A model generated the notes under the pieces. The model saw only the letters and a program-made list of their open reading frames with translations, ran no database searches and was not told the origin of the DNA. A DNA stretch of 64,000 nucleotides from Anaerolineales bacterium. GTDB lineage: Bacteria; Chloroflexota; Anaerolineae; 4572-78; J111. Where the stretch lies: positions 372,001 to 436,000 of the forward strand of contig JACKAU010000006.1 in NCBI GenBank assembly GCA_020634855.1, in the 5' to 3' direction. Of the stretch, positions 18,179-26,426 are shown in pieces (within the stretch, counting starts at the first letter, position 1; every line of letters starts with the position of its first letter). A program made the translations under genes and the position numbers.

Positions 18179-18454
18179 TTAGTCTGAGTAATGATATCGG
18201 GCTTGAACAAAATCGACCCGTTCTTTGCCAACAACATACACCAGACGGTGTTCTTGCGTAATCCGGCGAGACCAGACGCCTGCGCCCAAATATTTGAGCG
18301 GCTCCGGCTTGCCGATACCTTGAAACGGGTCGCGCATAACGGCCTCGATCAAATTGAAGATGCGCAGAGCGGTACGCCGGTCGGTTTCGACCCAATAGCG
18401 TAAATCTTCGCGAAATTCCGGTTGAAACACGGCCTCGCGCGGCTTACTCGTCAA
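18179..18454 (-). CDS. yoeB: YoeB/Txe-family mRNA interferase toxin
   Basis: A 91-residue toxin (from TTG 18454) with the YoeB signature in its C-terminal half: DPFQGIGKPEPLKYLGAG, WSRRITQEHRLVYVVG and the terminal RYHYSD containing the catalytic-site His/Tyr. YoeB cleaves mRNA at the ribosomal A site and is neutralised by YefM. It overlaps the antitoxin stop by 11 bp, indicating translational coupling. The start is uncertain: TTG 18454, TTG 18460 or GTG 18430 are possible. It is convergent with the DUF1116 gene, 19 bp away. Confidence 0.85.
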   Translation of the reverse strand: MTSKPREAVFQPEFREDLRYWVETDRRTALRIFNLIEAVMRDPFQGIGKPEPLKYLGAGVWSRRITQEHRLVYVVGKERVDFVQARYHYSD

Positions 18455-18725
18455 GACCAACCTCTTGGCGCAGTTCGGCGATGGTTTGGGGAGCCACCGT
18501 TTGCTCCGGGACACGAGCCAAAGCCGTCAGCAGTCGACGGGCGTTGGCGGGCGAACGTAGCAGGTGTGCCGTTTCAAGCAGACCGGCCAATTCATCGGCT
18601 GCAATGAGCGCCACATCCTCGCCGTTGCGCCGGGTCACAATTACGACTTCGCGTTCATTCGTCACCTGATCGAGCAATTTAGCCAAATTTGAGCGAGCCT
18701 GCGTGTAAGTTGTTTGAATCGTCAT
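18444..18725 (-). CDS. yefM: YefM/Phd-family antitoxin
   Basis: A 93-residue Phd/YefM antitoxin. The N-terminal DNA-binding half (TTYTQARSNLAKLLDQVTNE, VVIVTRRNGEDVALIAADEL) is intact, and the C-terminal half should wrap YoeB. GAGGTG lies 5 bp before the ATG. It is the first gene of the module, as in E. coli, and its promoter overlaps TGTACA palindromes that YefM is known to bind. Confidence 0.9.
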   Translation of the reverse strand: MTIQTTYTQARSNLAKLLDQVTNEREVVIVTRRNGEDVALIAADELAGLLETAHLLRSPANARRLLTALARVPEQTVAPQTIAELRQEVGLDE

Positions 18726-18745
18726 AGCCGCACCTCAAAAGTTTA

Positions 18746-18766
18746 TTGTACAGAGTTACTGTACAA
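18746..18766. promoter_or_regulatory. yefM: YefM operator (paired TGTACA boxes)
   Basis: TGTACA occurs at 18747-18752 and 18760-18765 in a near-palindrome 20 bp upstream of yefM. The hexamer TGTACA is the established core recognised by the E. coli YefM-YoeB complex. The operator overlaps the predicted -10 box of the yefM promoter. Confidence 0.8.
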
Positions 18767-18786
18767 GTCCTAATGAGGTTTGTCAA
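18758..18786 (-). promoter_or_regulatory. Promoter of yefM-yoeB
   Basis: On the reverse strand TTGACA (18786-18781) and TACAGT (18763-18758) are 17 bp apart. The -10 box lies inside the TGTACA operator, so autorepression is expected. Confidence 0.65.
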
Positions 18787-18808
18787 GTCATTTAAATCGA
18801 CATATCAT
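18780..18808 (+). promoter_or_regulatory. Divergent promoter for the tandem cyclase gene
   Basis: TTGTCA (18780-18785) and TATCAT (18803-18808) are 17 bp apart, 45 bp upstream of the next start codon. Its -35 box is the same heptamer TTGTCAA that supplies the -35 of the opposing yefM promoter. Confidence 0.55.
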
Positions 18809-18853
18809 AGAGGATAATTCACACCTCTTCAAATCATCAAAAAGGAAGATTTC

Positions 18854-20527
18854 ATGAACCGAGAACAATTTATCAAACTAATGACCGACGCCAAAATGTA
18901 TGATCTGACCCAGGAATGCAGCATTCGCACGCCGCCGTTTCCAGGGGATCACACATTGGAAGTTCATTACTTCAAACGAGTGACCGGGGCTTACGGCGGC
19001 GGTCAGGGCGCCAACGGACAAATCTTGAAATGGAGTAACTCGGTCGGTACCCACCTGGTCGGCGAGCGCGCTTACCACTCGGCGGGCCGGGCCATCGCCG
19101 ATATTCCCCTGACTGATCTGTGTGGCCCCGGCGTCGTAGTCGATATCTCCGACGCGGTGGGCGACTACGGCATCTATACCCCAGAGATGATTACCTCGCG
19201 CGCCACCGTCAAAGAGGGCGATATCCTGATCATCAACACCGGCTACCACAAATATTCTTGGGACCAGCCCGATATTTATAATGAAAACGCCCAGGGCGGC
19301 GTCGAGTACAAAGAGTACGGCTATTATCTGCGCCATCCCGGCCCCTCGATGGATTTCTTCAAGTGGGCCATGGATATGAAGCTCAAAGTCGTCGGGGTCG
19401 ATTGCGGCAGCGCCGAGCATCCGATGAACACGCCGATCCGCTACATGCACCAGCGCTTCTTCGAGCAGGCCGAGGCCAAACTCCAGGCCGAATACGGCAA
19501 AAGCTGGGACGAAATGTTCCCGCCCGATGAATATTACGAGCTAACCCACATCACCATGCCAAAATCGCACCTGGTGCTGGCTGAGTCGGTTATCGGCGAT
19601 ATCGACCAACTCAAAAACCAACGCGCCTGGTTGATGGTCTACCCGATTCCCTTTATGGAAGTCGAGAGCGCCTGGTCGCGGGTAGTCGCTATGCAGCCGC
19701 CCGTCGGTATGGGCGAAGAAGAGTTCTTCCAGATTATGGGGTCGGCGGAGATGCTCGATATGACCCTGCCCTTTAGCGTGCAGACGCCGCAGTGGGCTAA
19801 CTACGAGCCGATGACGGTTAAATACCATCGCCGTGTTGGCGGGCAAAACTTTGGAATGGGCCGCAACAGCTCTATCTGCGAGGCCAGTATCCACCTGGCA
19901 ACGCACATGGACGGCGAAATTCACTTCTGGCCGCGCGGGCGGACCATCGGCCAGATACCACTGGAAGAGTGGGTCGGCCCCGGCGTCATCGCCGATATCT
20001 CGGATATGGTCAGTAATTCCAGCGTTTACACCCCGGAAATGATCGAAAGCGTGGTCGAGGTGCGTGAGGGCGACATCCTCATTCTCAAAACCGGCTGGTC
20101 GAAATACGGCTGGAACAGCCCCGACTCCGACGAATTTCGCTATATGATCAAGCATCCCGGCCCCTCAGCCGATTACTCGCAGTGGTGCATCGATAAGAAA
20201 ATCAAATGGATCGGCCTCGACGCCGTCAGCGCGGATCATCCGATGAACACCATCCAGCGCCTCTTCCACCCCAAAACCTTCGCCGAGGCCAATGCCAAGC
20301 TTAAGAAAGATTTCGGCAAAGATTGGGATGAGATGTACCCGCTCGACAAATATTACCAGGACACCCACCTCAACCTCTTCCCCAAAGGCATCGTTCACGC
20401 CGAAAACCTGGGCGGAGCCATCGCCAACGCGCCGAGCGGGCGCTACTACATCGGCGCGTACTTGCAGAAGGCGATTGAGGCCGAGTCGATGTGGGGTCGG
20501 TTTGTAGCGTTCAAAGAAGGCGATTAA
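18854..20527 (+). CDS. Tandem cyclase-family (kynurenine formamidase/isatin hydrolase-like) protein
   Basis: A 557-residue protein made of two homologous cyclase-family (PF04199-type) halves; both contain a GPGVVVDIS/GPGVIADIS strand, YTPEMI, an EGDILI strand and a terminal DWDEMYP-like segment. These metal-dependent hydrolases open cyclic or acyl amides. The second half keeps the metal motif HxxTHxDxxxH (His347, His351, Asp353, His357). In the first half the aligned segment is SVGTHLVGERAYH: the first His is Ser63 and the Asp is Val69, so metal binding is probably lost. An AAAGGAAG site precedes the ATG. Context (FdrA, DUF1116, molybdenum hydroxylase) suggests ring opening of an N-heterocycle. 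Confidence 0.8.
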   Translation: MNREQFIKLMTDAKMYDLTQECSIRTPPFPGDHTLEVHYFKRVTGAYGGGQGANGQILKWSNSVGTHLVGERAYHSAGRAIADIPLTDLCGPGVVVDISDAVGDYGIYTPEMITSRATVKEGDILIINTGYHKYSWDQPDIYNENAQGGVEYKEYGYYLRHPGPSMDFFKWAMDMKLKVVGVDCGSAEHPMNTPIRYMHQRFFEQAEAKLQAEYGKSWDEMFPPDEYYELTHITMPKSHLVLAESVIGDIDQLKNQRAWLMVYPIPFMEVESAWSRVVAMQPPVGMGEEEFFQIMGSAEMLDMTLPFSVQTPQWANYEPMTVKYHRRVGGQNFGMGRNSSICEASIHLATHMDGEIHFWPRGRTIGQIPLEEWVGPGVIADISDMVSNSSVYTPEMIESVVEVREGDILILKTGWSKYGWNSPDSDEFRYMIKHPGPSADYSQWCIDKKIKWIGLDAVSADHPMNTIQRLFHPKTFAEANAKLKKDFGKDWDEMYPLDKYYQDTHLNLFPKGIVHAENLGGAIANAPSGRYYIGAYLQKAIEAESMWGRFVAFKEGD

Positions 20528-20558
20528 AACAAATTAGCCTTTGAATAGGCCGAGTTTA

Positions 20559-20614
20559 GAGCGACAAAGTTTACTTTAACCTCATCGTAAATGACAAAGC
20601 AAGCTTTGTCGCTC
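20559..20614. repeat. Hairpin repeat (gagcgacaaag family), copy 1
   Basis: Outer arms gagcgacaaag / ctttgtcgctc (11 bp) enclose a second palindrome acaaagc-aa-gctttgt (20594-20609). A related copy lies at 57818-57868. It follows the tandem cyclase gene and may act as a terminator or mRNA end structure. Confidence 0.7.
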
Positions 20615-20750
20615 CGACACACGCTCATTGTTTGCACCACCTCAATTGAGACCATCTGACTCCTATCAATGGCACATATTTTTGATTACCGGATATCCTG
20701 TTACAATAATTATTAGAAACCTTACCCAAACGACTTGAGATGGACGAACA

Positions 20751-20984
20751 ATGCCAACAGCTTTACGACCTGGACCTTATCGTTTCTACTTCTATTCCTA
20801 CGATTGCGCTGAACCACGGCACATGCATGTTGATCGGGAAAATATGAGCGCCAAGTTTTGGCTCGATCCCGATGTAGCTTTAGCTACAAACCATGGTTTC
20901 AGCCGCAGAGAACTGCGAAATATCGAGCGCGTTATACGAGAAAATTTGGAGTTGTTAAGAGATGAATGGGACTCATTCTGCTAG
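20751..20984 (+). CDS. DUF4160 small protein
   Basis: A 77-residue DUF4160 protein (PGPYRFYFYSYDCAEPRHMH, then AKFWLDP and GFSRRELRNIERVIRENLEL). The family is commonly found next to DUF2442 and suspected to form toxin-antitoxin-like or regulatory pairs. The start ATG is 20751; the ribosome binding site is weak. Its last 23 bp overlap the DUF2442 gene. Confidence 0.8.
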   Translation: MPTALRPGPYRFYFYSYDCAEPRHMHVDRENMSAKFWLDPDVALATNHGFSRRELRNIERVIRENLELLRDEWDSFC

Positions 20985-21264
20985 TACGCCCTTAACCCTT
21001 GTCAGAATTACAATGGTAACCGTTACTGATGATACCCTCTCGGTTGATTTAGAAGATGGTCGCAGCATATCTATCCCGATTGGCTGGTATCCACGTTTAG
21101 CCTATGGCACTCCAGCCGAACGGGCTAATTTTCAGATTAGTGGAGCCGGATATGGCATTCATTGGCCCGATTTAGATGAAGATATCGGAGTAGAGGGGAT
21201 ACTACTCGGTCGCAAGTCAAGCGAAAGTCAAGCCTCATTTGAGCGCTGGCTGCAACGGCGATAG
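20962..21264 (+). CDS. DUF2442 protein
   Basis: Up to 100 residues, with DUF2442 occupying residues 18-100 (VDLEDGRSISIPIGWYPRLA; GYGIHWPDLDEDIGVEGILL). Members are small predicted nucleic-acid-associated or regulatory proteins. Starts at 20962 (overlapping DUF4160 by 23 bp) or at an internal ATG at 21013, which lies closer to the domain. The overlap indicates coupled translation with DUF4160. Confidence 0.8.
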   Translation: MNGTHSASTPLTLVRITMVTVTDDTLSVDLEDGRSISIPIGWYPRLAYGTPAERANFQISGAGYGIHWPDLDEDIGVEGILLGRKSSESQASFERWLQRR

Positions 21265-21313
21265 AATCAGAGTTACCCCTTAAGACTAAGCTCTGACTCT
21301 AAATCGAGAACCT

Positions 21314-21832
21314 ATGCTAACCGAAATCCAAAATTATCTGCAAAGAATCGAAGATCTGCATGATCAAATCACCGGCTTGATTGGCGACCTGCCCGCCGAG
21401 GCCCTGAACTGGCGGCCAACCGATCAGGTCGATGATCACGCGTCTAACTCGTTGGCGGTGTTGACCGTCCACGTGGCCGGCGCCGAGCATTTCTGGATCG
21501 CCGAAGTCATCGGCCGGCAGCCGCCCACGCGCGACCGAGACGCCGAGTTTGTGACCGAGGCTGCCAATGCTGCCGACCTAATCCGGCATGTGGGCGACAT
21601 CGGGACCGAAACGCGTCGCATTTTAACCGCGCTGGATGAAACCGAATTGAACACCAGCCGCGAAGTCAAAGGCCGGACCGTGGCCGTTCGCTGGGCGCTG
21701 CTGCACGTGGTCGAGCATATCGCGCTTCATCTGGGCCATATGCAGCTTACCTACCAATTGTGGCAGGAAGGCAAGAGTAAATATTGGCCGCGTTGGTTTG
21801 AACGGCTAGGCAATGAAGAAAACAAAGGCTGA
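21314..21832 (+). CDS. DinB-family metal-dependent protein
   Basis: A 172-residue DinB/YfiT-like four-helix protein (LPAEALNWRPTDQVDDHASN; ALLHVVEHIALHLGHMQLTY). The three histidines expected for metal binding are visible near residues 52, 136 and 140 (VHVAGAEHFW; VVEHIALHLGH). DinB-fold proteins include thiol transferases and damage-inducible proteins of unknown function. It is isolated, starting 49 bp after DUF2442. Confidence 0.85.
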   Translation: MLTEIQNYLQRIEDLHDQITGLIGDLPAEALNWRPTDQVDDHASNSLAVLTVHVAGAEHFWIAEVIGRQPPTRDRDAEFVTEAANAADLIRHVGDIGTETRRILTALDETELNTSREVKGRTVAVRWALLHVVEHIALHLGHMQLTYQLWQEGKSKYWPRWFERLGNEENKG

Positions 21833-22195
21833 GGCTAAGGCTGAGGCTGAGATACAGACGCATGGTGGACAAATTGCTAAGGAATGGAAATTAATAATTT
21901 CTACATTTCGGTGAACAGCCAAGGGTAATTAGTAATTGGTAAATAGTAATTAGCGCTTGAATAACCAATTACCCCAATTCAAAGGCGGAAGTTATTTAAT
22001 TCTCGATCCTAAATTGTCCACCATCCATTCGGAACCTTGAAGCGAACTAAGCGCTTCTCCAATACGGAGTCGAGGCTTCAGCCGGTCACTGTAGACTGCT
22101 CTCCCGGCCAAAGTCGCGACTCCTTTTCTATTGCAAACATAGTTCTAATCATTTATAATGGCTGTTCTTAAATTAAGTATAGGTGAATCCTATTT
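21833..22195. other. Spacer without gene, with simple repeats
   Basis: This 363-bp stretch has aggctgaggctgag units, taattagtaattggtaaa-type simple sequence at about 21925-21975 and the promoter at 22131-22159. No coding frame is supported. Confidence 0.7.
22131..22159 (+). promoter_or_regulatory. Promoter of the molybdenum hydroxylase operon
   Basis: TTGCAA (22131-22136) and TATAAT (22154-22159), 17 bp apart, lie 37 bp upstream of the FAD-subunit gene. Confidence 0.7.
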
Positions 22196-23074
22196 ATGAA
22201 ACCACCGCCTTTTGAATATTTTGCCCCCACCACCCTTGACGACGCCCTGGATTACATGGCCGATTACGGCGACGAGGCCAAACCGCTGGCCGGTGGCCAA
22301 AGTTTAATCCCCACGATGAACTTTCGGTTAGCCCAGCCGGAAGTTTTGGTCGATTTGAACGGCCTCGCCGAACTGGCTTACATTCGACCGGCCGCCGGCG
22401 GTGGCGTCTCCATCGGCGCGATGACCCGCCAGCGCAGCGTCGAGCGGTCGCCGCTGGTGGCCGAGCAGGCGCCGCTCATCCATGAAACGATGCCGTACAT
22501 CGCCCACCCCCAAATTCGCAATCGCGGCACGTTTGGCGGCAATCTGGCCCACACCGATCCGGCCTCCGAGTTGCCGGCCGTCGCCACCGCCCTTAACGCC
22601 CGCTTCCGCGCCCAAAGTCGCAGCGGCCAGCGCTGGCTCACGGCGGACGAATTTTTCGTCGATCTATTTACCACAGCTCTGGAGCCGGAGGAGTTACTGG
22701 TCGAAATCGTCATCCCACCGCTGCCGGCTCAAACCGGTTACGCCTTCCGTGAGATCTCCCGACGGCATGGCGACTACGCCCTAGTGGGTGTGGCTGCGAC
22801 GGTGACGCTCGATAATAACGGACGATGCGAGGCGGCCCGGCTGGTCTACTTGAGCGTTGGCGACAAACCGGTCGAAGCGGTTCAAGCCACGGCCGCCTTG
22901 ATCGGGCAAAAGCTCACCGCCGAAGCTATCGACGACGCCGCCGAAATCGCCGCTGCCCAGGACATCGACCCACCCGGCGATATCCACGCCTCGGTCACCT
23001 ATCGCCGCCATTTGGCGAAGGTGCTGGCTAAGCAGGTTTTGGCGAAAGCAACGGCCCGAGCTAAGCAGGAATAA
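22196..23074 (+). CDS. Molybdenum hydroxylase FAD-binding subunit (CoxM/XdhB type)
   Basis: A 292-residue medium subunit of the xanthine dehydrogenase family. FAD-binding motifs are intact: AGGQSLIPTMNFRLAQPEVL and RNRGTFGGNLAHTDPASELP. The C-terminal CO-dehydrogenase flavoprotein domain is present (about 180-285). It passes electrons from the Fe-S subunit to NAD or another acceptor. It is the first of three genes in the order FAD, Fe-S, Mo. The start ATG at 22196 is 37 bp after a good promoter. Confidence 0.9.
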   Translation: MKPPPFEYFAPTTLDDALDYMADYGDEAKPLAGGQSLIPTMNFRLAQPEVLVDLNGLAELAYIRPAAGGGVSIGAMTRQRSVERSPLVAEQAPLIHETMPYIAHPQIRNRGTFGGNLAHTDPASELPAVATALNARFRAQSRSGQRWLTADEFFVDLFTTALEPEELLVEIVIPPLPAQTGYAFREISRRHGDYALVGVAATVTLDNNGRCEAARLVYLSVGDKPVEAVQATAALIGQKLTAEAIDDAAEIAAAQDIDPPGDIHASVTYRRHLAKVLAKQVLAKATARAKQE

Positions 23075-23076
23075 AA

Positions 23077-23170
23077 AGATTAGAGACTGGAGATTAGAGA
23101 TTAGGAGATTGAATTAACCTCATCTCCTGATCTCCCAATCTCCAATTATCCAGTCTCCAGTCTCTAATCT
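23077..23170. repeat. Long inverted repeat of simple sequence between FAD and Fe-S subunit genes
   Basis: A 17-bp perfect arm (agattagagactggaga, 23077-23093) pairs with its complement at 23154-23170, with partly matching sequence in between, so the 117-bp gap within the operon can fold into one long hairpin. It could tune expression of the downstream subunits. Confidence 0.8.
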
Positions 23171-23191
23171 CTACTTACCAAGGAATAAATA

Positions 23192-23680
23192 ATGAACACC
23201 CTACACACCATCACCGTCATCATCAACGGCCAATCTTATGAACGTGAGGTCGAACCCCGACTGCTGCTGTCCGATTTTATCCGGCACGAAATCGGCCTGA
23301 CCGGCACCCACGTCGGCTGCGAACACGGCGTTTGCGGCGCATGCACAATCTTATTCGACGACGAGCCGGTGCGCTCCTGCATCATGTTCGCAGTGCAGGC
23401 CAATGGCCACACGATTATGACCATCGAAGGGCTAACGCCGGATGCCAGCGAAGAAAATCTCCATCCGCTGCAAGCCAGTTTCCGCGAAGCGCATGGGTTG
23501 CAATGTGGCTTCTGCACCGGCGGCTTTCTGATGACCCTGCTGCCTTTCTTGCAAGAAAATCCCAACCCCAGTGAACAAGACATCCGCGAAGCCATCTCCG
23601 GCAACATTTGCCGCTGCACCGGCTATCAGCACATTGTTGATGCAGTCAAGATTGCCGCCGCGAAAATGGAGGGCCAGTAG
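23192..23680 (+). CDS. Molybdenum hydroxylase [2Fe-2S] subunit (CoxS/XdhC type)
   Basis: A 162-residue small subunit with both [2Fe-2S] sites: the plant-ferredoxin type CEHGVCGACTILFDDEPVRSC (N-terminal) given here by its cysteines at about residues 44, 49, 52 and 64, and the helical site QCGFCTGGF with CRCTGY. It carries electrons from the molybdenum centre to FAD. Stop and the next start are adjacent (TAG-ATG), so it is coupled to the catalytic subunit. Confidence 0.92.
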   Translation: MNTLHTITVIINGQSYEREVEPRLLLSDFIRHEIGLTGTHVGCEHGVCGACTILFDDEPVRSCIMFAVQANGHTIMTIEGLTPDASEENLHPLQASFREAHGLQCGFCTGGFLMTLLPFLQENPNPSEQDIREAISGNICRCTGYQHIVDAVKIAAAKMEGQ

Positions 23681-26017
23681 ATGTCAACTCGTTACTTTGG
23701 CCAACGGATTAAACGCAATGAAGATGTGCGCATGCTGACCGGGCAGGCGCTGCACGTGGACGATGTCAATTTTACCGATATGCTGCATGTGGCTTTTTAT
23801 CGCAGCCGGGATGCGCATGGTTATATCAAAGATATCGACGTCTCGGCCGCGCAAGAGCGAGAAGGGGTGGTTGCGGTTTACACCGCCGAGGATTTGGGCG
23901 ACTATTGGCAGCCTGGCCCGCTACTGGTGCCGCCGCCGCCCACGATCGAGGGGCTGATTTTCCACCAGCGCACGCAGGTACCTCTGGCCAAAGACAAAGT
24001 TCGCTTCGTCGGCGAACCGATTGTGATGGTTGTGGCCGAGAGTCGCTACATTGCCGAGGACGCTGTGGGCGATATCTGGGTTGAGGTTGAGGCGCTGCCG
24101 GCCGTTATCGACATCGAGCAAGCGCTCAACGAGGATATGCCGACGATTCACGACGATTTAGACTCAAACATGGCGGCTCATGTCGTCCAGAAGAAAGGAA
24201 ACTACGAGGCTGCCGTCCAACAAGCCGATCTAGTTATCAAGCGCAAACTCAAATATGATCGCGGTACCGCTGCCGCGATGGAAAATCGTGGGATTGTGGC
24301 CCAGTGGGACGCTAAAAGCCAGAAGCTAACGGTCTGGGATACCACCCAGGCTCCGATTGTCATTCGCAATGGGCTGGCGGCGATGCTGGGGCTGTCGGAG
24401 CATCAGGTGAGGGTGATCGCGCCTTTTATCGGCGGCGGATTTGGGCCTAAAATTATGATGTTCTATCAGGAAGAGGTGTTGCTACCCTGGGCGTCGATGA
24501 AGTTGAACCGGCCCCTGAAATGGATTGAAGACCGCCAGGAAAACTTTTTCGCCACCACCCAAGAGCGCGGCCAGGTTCACGAGGCCGAACTGGCTCTGAC
24601 CAATGACGGCCGTATTCTGGGGCTGAAACACAACTTCATCCATGACGGCGGCGCGTATATTCCCTACGGGCTAACGATTCCGCTTAACAGCCAGGCCAAC
24701 GCGCTTGGCCCGTATGCCACTCCCAACTACTACAGTGAATTCAAAGTCGCCTTTACCAACAAGCCGATTGTCACCCCCTACCGAGGCGCGGGCCGTCAAC
24801 ACGGCGTGTTTGTTATCGAGCGGCTGCTCGACCTTGCGGCCAAACAGTTGGATCTCAGCCCAATTGAAATTCGCCGCCGCAATTTTATCCAGCCGGAAGC
24901 CTTCCCCTATAACCACGAAATCATCTTTCAGGATTTCGCCCCGCTGGTTTTTGACAGCGGCAATTACGAACCGGCCCTGGATATGGCCATCGAGATGATT
25001 GGGTATGAGCAGTTTATCAAGGAAGAGCAGCCGCGTCTACGAGCCGAAGGGAAGAAAGTCGGCATCGGTGTAGCTGCGTATGTCGAAGGCACCGGCATTG
25101 GCCCTTACGAGGGCGCGCGAATTACGGTTGAGGCCAGCGGTAAAGTTAGCGTCGCCAGCGGCATCGGCACGCAGGGGCAGGGCCATTTTACCTCCTTTGC
25201 CCAGATCGTGGCCGACCAGTTAGGCGTTGATGTGCGCAACGTTTACCTCGTCACGGGCGATACCGACCAGTTTCACTGGGGGGCAGGCACGTTCGCCAGT
25301 CGTGGTGCGGTGGTAGCCGGCAACGCGATCCACAGCGCGGCGGTTGAGGTGCGCAAGAAAATTCTCAAACTCGCCAGTGAAAAATTGGAGGCAGCGGAAG
25401 AAGATTTAGAGCTGGCCGACGGTCAGGTGCGAGTCAAAGGGGTGCCGGAAACGGCTATCAAGTTGGGTTCGCTGGCGGTGATGGCTAACCCACTGCGGGG
25501 GGCGGTTCGGCCCGGCACCGAACCCGGCCTGGAAGCCACCTCTTACTTTGGTCCGGAAAGTGGTACAACCGCCAGCGGCGTCCATGCCCTCATTGTCGAA
25601 GTCGATCCGGAGACAATGAAGGTTGAGGTTAAAAAATATGTAGTGGTTCATGACTGCGGCAAGGTTATCAATCCGCTGATCCTCGATGGGCAAATTCACG
25701 GCGGTGTGGCGCAAGGACTGGGCAACGCTTTTTACGAGCAGCTCCATTTTGACGAGAACGGCCAACTGCTGAATGCCTCGTTTATGGATTACTTACTACC
25801 CACAGCGCTCGATGTGCCGCGCATGGAAATCGGCCACGTCGAGACGCTATCGCCGCTCAACCCGTTGGGTATCAAAGGGGCGGGTGAAGCCGGCGCTATT
25901 CCGGCGGCGCCGGTGTTTGTTCAGGCCGTTGAGAATGCGCTGGGCGATGATGCGCCCGAAATTTTGGAGATACCGCTCAGTCCCAACCGGTTGTTTGAGT
26001 TAGTGTTTGGAGAATAA
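23681..26017 (+). CDS. Molybdenum hydroxylase catalytic subunit (CoxL/XdhA family)
   Basis: A 778-residue large subunit of the xanthine oxidase family. The cofactor loop is PYRGAGRQHGVFVIERLLD, the RGAGR form, not the AYRCSFR signature of true CO dehydrogenase, so CO oxidation is unlikely. The C-terminal active-site glutamate region is present (GIKGAGEAGAIPAAPVFVQA). Members hydroxylate N-heterocycles or aldehydes using water and Mo-molybdopterin. Given the neighbours, an N-heterocycle such as a purine or pyrimidine is the best guess. The substrate is unproven. A small CoA-binding gene follows with 1 bp spacing. Confidence 0.9.
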   Translation: MSTRYFGQRIKRNEDVRMLTGQALHVDDVNFTDMLHVAFYRSRDAHGYIKDIDVSAAQEREGVVAVYTAEDLGDYWQPGPLLVPPPPTIEGLIFHQRTQVPLAKDKVRFVGEPIVMVVAESRYIAEDAVGDIWVEVEALPAVIDIEQALNEDMPTIHDDLDSNMAAHVVQKKGNYEAAVQQADLVIKRKLKYDRGTAAAMENRGIVAQWDAKSQKLTVWDTTQAPIVIRNGLAAMLGLSEHQVRVIAPFIGGGFGPKIMMFYQEEVLLPWASMKLNRPLKWIEDRQENFFATTQERGQVHEAELALTNDGRILGLKHNFIHDGGAYIPYGLTIPLNSQANALGPYATPNYYSEFKVAFTNKPIVTPYRGAGRQHGVFVIERLLDLAAKQLDLSPIEIRRRNFIQPEAFPYNHEIIFQDFAPLVFDSGNYEPALDMAIEMIGYEQFIKEEQPRLRAEGKKVGIGVAAYVEGTGIGPYEGARITVEASGKVSVASGIGTQGQGHFTSFAQIVADQLGVDVRNVYLVTGDTDQFHWGAGTFASRGAVVAGNAIHSAAVEVRKKILKLASEKLEAAEEDLELADGQVRVKGVPETAIKLGSLAVMANPLRGAVRPGTEPGLEATSYFGPESGTTASGVHALIVEVDPETMKVEVKKYVVVHDCGKVINPLILDGQIHGGVAQGLGNAFYEQLHFDENGQLLNASFMDYLLPTALDVPRMEIGHVETLSPLNPLGIKGAGEAGAIPAAPVFVQAVENALGDDAPEILEIPLSPNRLFELVFGE

Positions 26018-26018
26018 G

Positions 26019-26426
26019 ATGTTGGAAGATAAAAAGCAGATCCTCAATTCAGTACACACCATCGCTGTAGTCGGGCTGTCGGCCAGTAAGACGCGGCCGG
26101 GATATACCGTTTCCAAATTTATGCAGGAAGTCGGGTATCGCATTATTCCGGTCAATCCCAATCTCGATGAGACGCTGGGCGAGAAGGCTTATCCTGATCT
26201 GCGCTCGGTGCCGGAGCCGGTCGATATGGTGCTGATCTTTCGCCGCAGCGAACACATCCCCCCAATCGTCGATGACGCGATTGAGATTGGGGCCAAGGTC
26301 GTCTGGATGCAACTGGGGCTGGTCAACGAAGCGGCCGCCCAAAAAGCGCGGGCCGCAGGGCTGGCCGTTATTCAGGATTCGTGTATTGCAGTCGATCATC
26401 GGCAGTTAATGAGAAACTATGACTGA
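26019..26426 (+). CDS. CoA-binding domain protein (YccU type)
   Basis: A 135-residue CoA_binding_2 protein: VVGLSASKTRPGYTVSKFM near the N-terminus is the nucleotide-binding loop, followed by YRIIPVNPN and a conserved GAKVVWMQLG segment with the late Asp-Ser-Cys (QDSCIAVDHR). These small Rossmann proteins bind CoA; their function is unknown. The ATG at 26019 follows a GGAG overlapping the end of the molybdenum subunit gene. It overlaps the following hydrolase gene by 8 bp. Confidence 0.88.
   Translation: MLEDKKQILNSVHTIAVVGLSASKTRPGYTVSKFMQEVGYRIIPVNPNLDETLGEKAYPDLRSVPEPVDMVLIFRRSEHIPPIVDDAIEIGAKVVWMQLGLVNEAAAQKARAAGLAVIQDSCIAVDHRQLMRNYD

Noticed and set aside
17506..18237. 243-codon reverse frame within the DUF1116 gene
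   Set aside because: Antisense shadow of a high-GC third-position gene; composition (His/Asp/Gly-rich) is typical of such shadows.
23681..26017. Aerobic CO dehydrogenase large subunit
   Set aside because: The cofactor loop is PYRGAGR and not AYRCSFR, and the typical Cys of CO dehydrogenase is missing, so a general molybdenum hydroxylase fits better.
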